Shown: in pieces, positions 1 through 6,079 of the stretch | Numbering within the stretch: position 1 is the first letter of the stretch | Layout: each line of letters starts with the position of its first letter | Source of the DNA: an uncultured Bacilli bacterium | Lineage (GTDB): Bacteria > Bacillota_I > Bacilli_A > RF39 > UBA660 | Direction: 5' to 3' | DNA length: 18,432 bases | Assembly: GCA_947588865.1 (NCBI GenBank) | Contig: CANPYQ010000015.1 | Span: 1-18,432 of the forward strand | Notes under the pieces: generated by a model | Seen by the model: the letters and a program-made list of their open reading frames with translations, nothing else | What the model was told of the DNA's origin: nothing | The model's database searches: none | Position numbers and translations under genes: made by a program

Positions 1-60
1 GATAAGATTATTGTAGATGGTAAAACTTTACAAATTTATTGGAATGTTAGTGCAAACTAG
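1..60 (+). CDS. C-terminal end of a probable large serine recombinase (partial)
   Basis: An open frame enters from the left edge and ends at TAG after 19 codons, with the visible tail DKIIVDGKTLQIYWNVSAN. An 'Iekiivdgk.i.I.w' tail is typical of large serine recombinases (resolvase/recombinase/zinc-ribbon class), where it closes the C-terminal coiled-coil region; this is recall of the family, not a search. Context supports it: about 30 bases downstream lies the broken end of a permease gene and a weak dyad, and serine integrase genes usually sit next to their own attachment site. The enzyme would cut and rejoin att sites to insert or excise a mobile element lying to the left. Nineteen residues cannot prove the family, so another protein remains possible. 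Confidence 0.45.
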   Translation, partial: DKIIVDGKTLQIYWNVSAN

Positions 61-84
61 CATAAAAAATATATAATTTTCTCG

Positions 85-118
85 ACATGTGTCTTAAGTC
101 CCGATTAAAGACATACTT
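85..118. other. Candidate hybrid attachment site (attL/attR) at permease break
   Basis: An imperfect dyad is centred on bases 101/102 (CC on the plus strand, GG on the minus). GTCTT at 91-95 is matched by AAGAC at 108-112, and additional symmetric pairs occur at 85/118, 88/115, 90/113, 97/106, 99/104 and 100/103. The centre lies in the GGG glycine codon of the permease's SLIG motif, exactly where the gene stops resembling its family. Serine integrase sites are weak dyads of about 40 bases with a central dinucleotide at the crossover. That this is such a site is inference. Confidence 0.4.
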
Positions 119-714
119 ACATTTATTTTTAATGCATTTATAATTGTATTTATACTATTGGGAAGTATGAGTTTAAAAAACAATTGATATTTGGAAGCCC
201 CTAGTGATTTCATTAATTTAATTTTATTGACATTAACGCTATTAAATCCCTCGTATACATTTATAATAGTAAGTATAAGAGATATAAGAAGTGCCATAAA
301 TATAATAGATTTAATCCCAGCTCCAAACCAAATGATAATCATAGGGCCTAATGCAACTTTAGGTAAACTATTTAATATAGTAAGATACGGCTCAACTATT
401 TTTTGAATTCTTTTGAACCACCATAATATAGCAGAGATTAATGTACCAAGAATTGTTGCAATGCTAAAACTTAAAAAGGTTTCATAAACAGTTACCCATA
501 TATGACTTAATAAGTTTTCATTATTATATAGGTTAATAATAGTATCAAGTATTTTTTTAGGACTAGAGAAAATAAATGTATTTATAACATTTAAATCTGC
601 TAATATTTGCCAAAAAATTATAAAAGCAATAAAAATTGTAAATTGACTTACAAGAACAATAATCTTATCTTTTTTAATATTTTTTAAATATTTAATGTGT
701 TCTAAACTATGCAT
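94..714 (-). pseudogene. ABC importer permease, SsuC/TauC/ThiX type, 3'-truncated
   Basis: This is the inner-membrane channel subunit of a nitrate/sulfonate/taurine-type (BPD_transp_1) importer; the ATPase gene directly upstream encodes its partner. The start is ATG at 714, overlapping the ATPase stop by 8 bases, rather than more upstream in-frame positions that lie well inside the ATPase gene. The product would be 206 residues with membrane segments near 20-40, 75-100, 120-150 and a partial one near the end. The EAA-loop motif (LMKSLGASKYQLFFKLILP) is at 167-185. Relatives run about 250-270 residues and continue after SLIG with GVIVGEFL-like sequence and a last helix. Here the frame goes SLIGT-stop, so about 45 residues including the final transmembrane segment are missing. 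The break coincides with the candidate att site, so the remainder may lie beyond a mobile element to the left. Function is doubtful. Confidence 0.75.
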
Positions 715-1453
715 GGAAATCAATATCCTTCCATATTTTATCATAATAATAAGCAAATTTTTTATCTTTTCTGTTATTGATTGGTGTTGATTTGTTTTCA
801 AGTTCAATATTATAAACTTTTTTAATTTTAGCAGGCCTATCAGATAGAACTATAACTTTATCACACATACTTACAGCTTCAGCGATATCGTGGGTAACCA
901 TAATCATAGTTTTTTTTTCTTTTCTTAAAATATTATATATATCATCTGATATAGCAAGTCTGCTTTGATAATCTAGTGCAGAAAAAGGTTCATCCAAAAG
1001 AAGTATGTTAGGATTAGTAGCGAGTGTTCTAATAAGTGCAACTCTTTGCCTCATTCCTCCAGATAAATTATCAGGATAACTGTATATGAAATCTTTAAGT
1101 CCATAGGTAGTAAGTAGTCCTATAACATAATTTTTAGTTTCATCGTTTAATGTTTTATTAATCTCAAGCCCAAGTAAACAATTATTTAAAATATTTCTCC
1201 ATTCAAATAGGGAGTCTTGTTGTAACATATATCCGATTTTGGTATCATTATTAAACTTTACTTCTCCGCCCGATTTGTCTTCTAGCCCGCAAAGAACTGA
1301 AAGAATAGTGGATTTACCACATCCACTAGGTCCTACAATTGCGATAAATTCGCCTTCACTTATATCAAATGAGAAATCTTTTACAGCAAGTGTTTCTGTA
1401 TCTTTAGTATGATATATTTTTTTTAGATTTTTAATTTCTAAAATATTATTCAT
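707..1453 (-). CDS. ABC importer ATP-binding protein, SsuB/TauB/ThiZ type
   Basis: This is the cytoplasmic ATPase that powers the importer. The 248-residue product has every nucleotide-binding motif: Walker A GPSGCGKST (41-49), Q-loop around Q78-Q79, signature LSGGMRQR (130-137), Walker B LLLDEP (151-156), D-loop SALD and the H-loop His188. The sequence between Q-loop and signature (QQDSLFEWRNILNN) is typical of the nitrate/sulfonate/taurine and ThiZ-type group. The start is ATG at 1453 because AGGAGGA lies about 7 bases upstream; an extra five-codon extension would begin in that ribosome site. It is followed with 8-base overlap by the permease. The substrate cannot be read from sequence: no TPP riboswitch is visible upstream, so thiamine-precursor import is only one option. 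Confidence 0.88.
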   Translation of the reverse strand: MNNILEIKNLKKIYHTKDTETLAVKDFSFDISEGEFIAIVGPSGCGKSTILSVLCGLEDKSGGEVKFNNDTKIGYMLQQDSLFEWRNILNNCLLGLEINKTLNDETKNYVIGLLTTYGLKDFIYSYPDNLSGGMRQRVALIRTLATNPNILLLDEPFSALDYQSRLAISDDIYNILRKEKKTMIMVTHDIAEAVSMCDKVIVLSDRPAKIKKVYNIELENKSTPINNRKDKKFAYYYDKIWKDIDFHA

Positions 1454-1474
1454 GAGATTCCTCCTCACTAATTT

Positions 1475-1503
1475 ATATTATGAAAAAACGCTAGTTTTGT
1501 TAA
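1475..1503 (-). promoter_or_regulatory. Candidate sigma-A promoter of ATPase-permease operon
   Basis: On the minus strand TTAACA (1498-1503) and TAATAT (1475-1480) are separated by 17 bases and sit just upstream of the AGGAGGA ribosome site of the ATPase gene. In such AT-rich DNA chance matches are common, so this is a moderate call. Confidence 0.4.
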
Positions 1504-1894
1504 TGACAATCACATATAAAATAAAAAGGCAAGGGAAATAAATAACAAATGAATTTTTTCTAAAAATTAGATTAATTTTATATAAAAATAACATTCTTAG
1601 TTCCTTATTTATTGCTTGTGATTTAAGTTTAAAGGTTAGTATAAAGTGATATTTTATTAAAGAAAGTAAATAAAACAATTTAGTTAAGTTTGCAAACATT
1701 TAGCTATATCATTTTAACAATGTTTAAATTTAGATTTTTACTTATATGGTTTATGAAATTTAATAAAGTGCTATTTCTCTTCCTGTATCCAATTTTTATT
1801 TTGTAAAAACTACAATATATGGAAAATATTTTATTTTGAAGAAATAAATAATTTATATAGAATAATACTTATTATAACAATTATTATAAAATTA

Positions 1895-1933
1895 AAAGGA
1901 TTGTAATCTGTAAATCACAAATTACAATCCTTT
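1895..1933 (-). terminator. Intrinsic terminator after glycosyltransferase gene
   Basis: AAAGGATTGTAAT (1895-1907) is exactly complementary to ATTACAATCCTTT (1921-1933), giving a 13 bp stem with a 13-base loop. In minus-strand transcripts it is followed by TTTAATTTT, and it lies 50 bases past the glycosyltransferase stop codon. Confidence 0.8.
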
Positions 1934-1983
1934 AATTATAAACTATTTATGTATTATCAAATTTTTTGAGTTTGTTTGAATAA

Positions 1984-3081
1984 CTAAGAACTTTTAATAT
2001 TGTTAAAATATTCAAAGAATACTTCTTTATTTTTTAAAAGTCGTTCATTATTAGGACTTATTTCAAGAGCCTTATCTATGTAGTATATGGCATCATTAAT
2101 TCTATTTTCATAGAAATAACAAATAGAAAGTAAATCATATATAGTGTGATCCCAACTAGATATTTCATTTATATATGTTTTTTCATGTGTAGTTATTTTT
2201 AGTGCTTTAAAACAATATTCCTTAACTTCTTTTAAATTGTTCTCTTTGTACTCTAAAAGTGCCATTTCAACATATGGATCTCTAAGGTAAGGTGCTTCAT
2301 CTATAGCTTTTTTAAGCCACATTCTAGCTTCATCTATTCTACCCAATTCTTGATAATCTCTAGCTATAAACCTCATAGAAGCACATCTTTCATCTCTCCA
2401 TTTGGCACTAGGGAGTTTCAAGTGTTTAATTAAAGTATCTATAGATTTATTCCACATACCGTAGTACATATACTCACGACCAAGGTAATGCATGTTCCTA
2501 TCATCCATTGGATCTTCTAAAACTGATAATTCAAGAAGCGGTAGGTAATTTGATCTAGATTTAGTATTATCAGGATAGTGATTTAAGGTAATAGAATCTG
2601 TTGTTTTTTTTACTTCTGTTTTAGAACCAATATACTTTAATACTTCATGTACAGGATGGGTCCAAGTATAATCATTTCTTGTATGAATTTTTTCAGTATA
2701 AAAATTAACTTTAGGTATATCATCTTCTATGAGCCAATTATAATTATAGGCAAGTCTTGTAGTATTTTTATCCCAAATATTTTCTAAAGTTTTTCTCCAT
2801 CCCGGTAGTAGAACTTCATCTAAATCAGTACAAACACATATATCAGTATCTTTAGGAACAAGATTTAAAGAAATATTACGAGCTACATCAAATCTAAAAG
2901 GATCTATAATTTTCTTAGTCACTTTAATTTTATGTTCTTTTAATTTTTTTACAGTATTATCAGTTGAACCAGTATCAAGAACATATATTTCATCTGCTTC
3001 TTTCATGGAATTAAACCATCTGTCTACAAATTTTTCTTCATTTTTACTAATAGCATAAACCACAACTTTATATTTGTTCAT
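1984..3081 (-). CDS. Family 2 glycosyltransferase with C-terminal TPR repeats
   Basis: The 365-residue protein has a GT-A fold glycosyltransferase 2 domain at about 5-185: AISKNEEKFVDRWFNSM (10-26), VLDTGSTDNT (34-43) and the metal/nucleotide-sugar motif DLDE (86-89) followed by LLPGW. Residues about 195-350 form TPR-like helical pairs (for example LGRIDEARMWLKKAIDEAP and NRINDAIYYIDKALEISP). This GT2-TPR layout occurs in protein-modifying glycosyltransferases. No signal peptide or membrane segment is seen, so it should act in the cytoplasm. The start is ATG at 3081, preceded by GGGGAGG; this overlaps the end of the upstream collagen gene by 14 bases, so translation is probably coupled. The operon suggests (inference) that it glycosylates Thr or other residues in the GPT collagen repeats, as known for BclA glycoproteins. 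A cell-surface polysaccharide role is the alternative. Confidence 0.85.
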   Translation of the reverse strand: MNKYKVVVYAISKNEEKFVDRWFNSMKEADEIYVLDTGSTDNTVKKLKEHKIKVTKKIIDPFRFDVARNISLNLVPKDTDICVCTDLDEVLLPGWRKTLENIWDKNTTRLAYNYNWLIEDDIPKVNFYTEKIHTRNDYTWTHPVHEVLKYIGSKTEVKKTTDSITLNHYPDNTKSRSNYLPLLELSVLEDPMDDRNMHYLGREYMYYGMWNKSIDTLIKHLKLPSAKWRDERCASMRFIARDYQELGRIDEARMWLKKAIDEAPYLRDPYVEMALLEYKENNLKEVKEYCFKALKITTHEKTYINEISSWDHTIYDLLSICYFYENRINDAIYYIDKALEISPNNERLLKNKEVFFEYFNNIKSS

Positions 3082-4027
3082 CTCGTGGCCTCCCCAAATA
3101 TTCAATTATTATAGTAGCAAGTGAATTTGTAAAATAAGAATCTGAACTTATGTCATCAATAGAAGGTGAACTTAATATAATATCCTCTTTTGATAAATTT
3201 ACAAGCTCGTAAATTTCATTTGAATTAACGACTGTAATTATTCCCTCAGCAGTAAGTGGTGTAGGTAATGAAGATCTAAGTAAGACACTACCACCAATAT
3301 AGGTATTATCAGTATTAATTCGTCTGAATCCTACTGTAACAAAGTCTTTTGATTTATCGACAGTATTTCCTACATTTAATACATATGCGTTTACAATAAA
3401 TGAAATTTTGAAAAATCCAGATTTATTAAATTTTATTGTATTATCATTTGTATTTAATGTTACTATATTATTAGTGTCGATTTCTTCTCTTGTTATAGGT
3501 ATTCGTGATCCTACAGTAACAGTAATACCTTCAGGTGGATAGGTTACAAGATTAAATGAAATCAAATATGCTGCACCAATTATTTCAGGTCCAGCAGGCC
3601 CAGTAGGGCCTTGAATTCCTTGAGGACCTATTTCGCCAGGTAATCCTTGAGGTCCAGGAGGTCCCATTGTACCTTGAGGCCCCGGCAATCCTGGTATACC
3701 TTGAGCACCTGTTGCTCCAGTAGGGCCAGTAGGGCCTTGTGGTATTACAAAATCTAAAATTACATTTTCATTGGTGCCTATATTTTCAACAGAGGCAGTT
3801 TGTCCTGGAATTCCTGTTTCTGTTTTTCCAATTGTAATTGTTGTAGGCCCCTGGGGCCCAGTAGGTCCAGTAGGTCCACCTGATGGCCCAGTAGGGCCAA
3901 TATCACCTTGAGGCCCAGTAGGTCCAGTAGGTCCAGTAGGGCCTATAATAGCCCCAATACATTTTGGTTTACATTTTTCATCATGCTTTATTATTTTTAA
4001 AGCTCTTTGATATGCATTATTATCCAT
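3068..4027 (-). CDS. Collagen-like protein, two triple-helix blocks, BclA-like layout
   Basis: The 319-residue surface-type protein starts with a short charged head containing KCKPKC (19-24), then IGAIIGPTGPTGP. Gly-X-Y block 1 spans 29-61, with one extra Gly near residue 51 breaking the register. A beta-rich linker (TITIGKTETGIPG to VILDFVIPQ, 63-97) and a longer Gly-X-Y block 2 (98-147) rich in GPT, GPQ and GLPG follow. The C-terminal 170 residues look beta-strand rich, suggesting a jelly-roll trimerisation head like that of BclA; that fold is inferred. There is no signal peptide, LPXTG or membrane segment. The ribosome site AGGAGG is 9 bases before ATG. The gene lies 11 bases after the previous collagen gene and overlaps the glycosyltransferase gene. 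Export or spore-surface assembly is unproven. Confidence 0.88.
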   Translation of the reverse strand: MDNNAYQRALKIIKHDEKCKPKCIGAIIGPTGPTGPTGPQGDIGPTGPSGGPTGPTGPQGPTTITIGKTETGIPGQTASVENIGTNENVILDFVIPQGPTGPTGATGAQGIPGLPGPQGTMGPPGPQGLPGEIGPQGIQGPTGPAGPEIIGAAYLISFNLVTYPPEGITVTVGSRIPITREEIDTNNIVTLNTNDNTIKFNKSGFFKISFIVNAYVLNVGNTVDKSKDFVTVGFRRINTDNTYIGGSVLLRSSLPTPLTAEGIITVVNSNEIYELVNLSKEDIILSSPSIDDISSDSYFTNSLATIIIEYLGRPRDEQI

Positions 4028-4038
4028 ATATATACCTC

Positions 4039-5055
4039 CTAACTTATATCATTTAACTTTTTTATAGTGAGTATAATATTATTAATATTAACATTTAAAC
4101 TTTCTTGTTTTCCAGATAAAATTGCTAATGAAAATGTAGTTACTGTGTTTACATTATAAAAACTACTTCCTGATACTTGGAGAGTATTACCTAATTTTAA
4201 GTCAACAGTTGTAGTTGTACCAGGAACATTTAAATTATTTGCCGCAACAAAGACAGTTATAGAATCATCTTTAGTTGTACTGAATAATGCCCTATAAGAC
4301 ACTTCATATATGCCAGAAACATTAGTTGTTATTGTATTACTACCATAATAAATTCCAAGAGATGGAAGTCTATTATCTATAGTTATTACAGTTGGGGTTC
4401 TAGGACTAGCAACTATAAGATTAGGAGTTTCATCATATAGTCCACCAAATATTGAAATTCCTTGTTCACCCTTACCGGGTGGTCCTTGTGGTCCCATAGG
4501 GCCGGTATCACCAGGTATGCCTTGAGGGCCTTGTTCTCCCCTAGGACCAATAGGACCTGGCTGTCCAGTTTCACCAGTATCACCTTTAGGTCCTTTTATA
4601 ACACCGACATTTTTCCAACTATTATTGGATGTCCACACATATAAATCATTACCAACTAGATAACTATCTCCAGGATTTCCGTTAGGATGTTCTATTTTTA
4701 ATTCATCCTCACTTGAGTATGAACCTAATATACTAACACTTGTTCCTGCAGGCCCAGTAGGTCCTTGAGGACCCTGTTTACCTGGAGTTCCACGAGGTAT
4801 TACAAAGTTTAAAATATGTTTGTTCCCACTTCCTGTATCTGTAACACTAGCTATATTACTAAAATTTGTTGTTTCTACATTTCCTATACTAATGCTTGCA
4901 GAATCTCCTGGAATTCCTTGAGGACCAACTGGCCCTTGGGGACCTTCTGGCCCAGTAGGTCCTATATTATTTTTATTAACATATATTATAGAATAGTTAG
5001 GTTTACATTTTTCATCTTGTTTTATTTTTTGCAAGGCTTTTTCATATATATTCAT
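4039..5055 (-). CDS. Collagen-like protein with inserted small beta domain
   Basis: The 338-residue protein is first in the operon with the next collagen gene and the glycosyltransferase. The head KIKQDEKCKP (10-19) matches that of its neighbours but lacks the second Cys. Gly-X-Y blocks lie at 32-50, 89-104 and 155-200. The first linker (SISIGNVETTNFSNI to ILNFVIPRG) is the same repeat seen in the other two proteins. A second linker, about 108-153 (ILGSYSSEDELK, GDSYLVGNDLYVWTSNNSW), resembles small beta modules in collagen-containing phage tail fibres and bacterial surface proteins; this is from memory. The C-terminal part, 201-338, is a beta-rich head. AGAGGTG precedes the ATG. No signal peptide is seen. 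No clear sigma-A promoter is visible in the 67 bases between the upstream terminator and this gene, so read-through or another sigma factor may drive it. Confidence 0.87.
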   Translation of the reverse strand: MNIYEKALQKIKQDEKCKPNYSIIYVNKNNIGPTGPEGPQGPVGPQGIPGDSASISIGNVETTNFSNIASVTDTGSGNKHILNFVIPRGTPGKQGPQGPTGPAGTSVSILGSYSSEDELKIEHPNGNPGDSYLVGNDLYVWTSNNSWKNVGVIKGPKGDTGETGQPGPIGPRGEQGPQGIPGDTGPMGPQGPPGKGEQGISIFGGLYDETPNLIVASPRTPTVITIDNRLPSLGIYYGSNTITTNVSGIYEVSYRALFSTTKDDSITVFVAANNLNVPGTTTTVDLKLGNTLQVSGSSFYNVNTVTTFSLAILSGKQESLNVNINNIILTIKKLNDIS

Positions 5056-5122
5056 AATTTCACCTCTAATGTATTTTATGAGGCAATGATAAATTTAAAA
5101 ATGACATATATTGAGTAAATTG

Positions 5123-5161
5123 AAAATAGTGTAGATTTTTCTACACTATCTACACTATTTT
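5123..5161 (-). terminator. Terminator with two competing hairpins after third collagen gene
   Basis: In the minus-strand transcript a 10 bp hairpin ATAGTGTAGA-AAAA-TCTACACTAT (plus coordinates 5126-5149) is followed by UUUU, a compact intrinsic terminator. A second copy of the 5' arm just upstream (5149-5161) could instead pair with the same 3' arm over 13 bp (5123-5135). The U tract is only four bases, so some read-through into the next collagen gene is plausible. Confidence 0.7.
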
Positions 5162-5165
5162 ATAT

Positions 5166-5918
5166 TTAATTTAATTTTTTAGCTATTAGTTTAGCAGTTA
5201 CACCAGTAGCATTAAGTGTTACAGTATCACTTTGAGTTCCAGTTAAAGCCAAAGTCAAAGTTGCTCCCTCGTTTAAAAATACAATAACATCACCATTGAA
5301 TGAATTTACTTGACCTGTTTGTAGATTTTTTGTGATTTCAGTACCATTTACATTAGATCCTGCATTTTGTACAGAAATCGTAACATTTCCTGCTTGGCCA
5401 GGTGTTCCTTCTAGCGAGTATATAAGTTCATAATCTCCTTCTTCTGTTATGTTGATTGTATTAGTATCATATGTTAATACTTCATTAGGCATTTGTGTCG
5501 CTAAGGTAACTGTTGCAGCTGATGTGTTGATTGAAACAGAGCCTCCTGCTTCACTGTATAATCCAGCATAGGCTGTTAAACCAATGGCAGGTCCAGTAGG
5601 CCCAGTCTCACCAGTATCTCCTTGAGGTCCAGTAGGCCCTTGAGGTATTGTGAATGCTAAAACTACATTTTCATCAGTTCCAGTATTTTGTACTGCAGCT
5701 TGTTCTCCTGGATCAGCAGTTGTAGTAGTTCCAACTGTTACACTAACAGGTCCTTGAGGCCCAGTAGGTCCAGTTGCTCCTATAACTCCTTGAGGCCCAG
5801 TTGGACCGGTAGGACCAATAATTGCACCTATACACTGAGGTTTACATTTTGAATCGCGTGCAATTTTTTTCATAGCACTGTTTAAAATGCTATCTTGTGA
5901 ATTAAATCCATTATTCAT
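5166..5918 (-). CDS. Collagen-like protein, short form with BclA-like C-terminal head
   Basis: The 250-residue protein has a head with MKKIARDSKCKPQC (16-29), IGAIIGPTGPTGP, Gly-X-Y block 1 (35-57), the shared beta linker (VSVTVGTTTTADPGEQ to VLAFTIPQG, 58-94) and a short second block (94-110). The C-terminal domain, 111-250, is Thr/Ser/Ala rich with alternating beta pattern; it resembles the BclA/TNF-like trimer heads in spore and surface collagen-like proteins, by pattern rather than search. Compared with its two neighbours it is richer in Ala and Thr and less collagenous. There is no signal peptide or wall anchor. The ribosome site AAAGGGGAAAG is somewhat far (about 11 bases) from ATG. A terminator follows directly, so it may be its own transcript. 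It is divergent from the serpin gene. Confidence 0.87.
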   Translation of the reverse strand: MNNGFNSQDSILNSAMKKIARDSKCKPQCIGAIIGPTGPTGPQGVIGATGPTGPQGPVSVTVGTTTTADPGEQAAVQNTGTDENVVLAFTIPQGPTGPQGDTGETGPTGPAIGLTAYAGLYSEAGGSVSINTSAATVTLATQMPNEVLTYDTNTINITEEGDYELIYSLEGTPGQAGNVTISVQNAGSNVNGTEITKNLQTGQVNSFNGDVIVFLNEGATLTLALTGTQSDTVTLNATGVTAKLIAKKLN

Positions 5919-6006
5919 ATTTTTTTCTTTCCCCTTTCTGATATATCTTATGAACTAATTATTTTATAAACAATAATTAATGCCTTTATTAAAACATTAA
6001 ATTTTT

Positions 6007-6035
6007 TTGATTTTTCAAAGAATGTGTGTTATACT
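6007..6035 (+). promoter_or_regulatory. Sigma-A promoter with extended -10 for the serpin gene
   Basis: TTGATT (6007-6012), a 17-base spacer and TATACT (6030-6035) with TG at 6027-6028 form an extended -10 promoter. Transcription should begin near 6042, which excludes in-frame starts before that point and supports the ATG at 6080. Confidence 0.7.
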
Positions 6036-6079
6036 TAAGACATAGAATAGGATGTCTATTAATTTTAAAGGAGGAAACT

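Larger units (their letters stand above)
1454..1983. other. 530-base intergenic region, no convincing gene
   Basis: The region is very AT-rich. It holds the terminator of the glycosyltransferase operon (1895-1933) and a candidate promoter for the importer ATPase (1475-1503). A minus-strand open frame at 1478-1699 lacks a ribosome site and reads as low-complexity hydrophobic sequence, so it is not called. No riboswitch-like conserved elements (for example the TPP thi-box) were seen. Confidence 0.6.

Noticed and set aside
191..406. Plus-strand 71-codon open frame
   Set aside because: It lies antisense to the well-supported permease gene, and its sequence is a mirror of the transmembrane codons.
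1478..1699. Minus-strand 73-codon open frame upstream of the ATPase gene
   Set aside because: It has no ribosome site, low-complexity hydrophobic content from AT-rich DNA, and it overlaps the candidate promoter of the next gene.
1454..1983. TPP riboswitch expected for a thiamine-precursor importer
   Set aside because: The conserved CTGAGA and ACCTGAT...GGATAATGCC elements are absent here and upstream of the binding-protein gene.
3840..3945. Short tandem DNA repeats (GGTCCAGTA units), considered as a CRISPR or minisatellite
   Set aside because: The 9-base periodicity is simply Gly-Pro-Thr coding in the collagen gene; there are no spacers.
4462..5118. Two plus-strand open frames over a collagen gene
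   Set aside because: They are antisense frames kept open by the Gly-Pro-rich repeat codons; no ribosome sites or family features.
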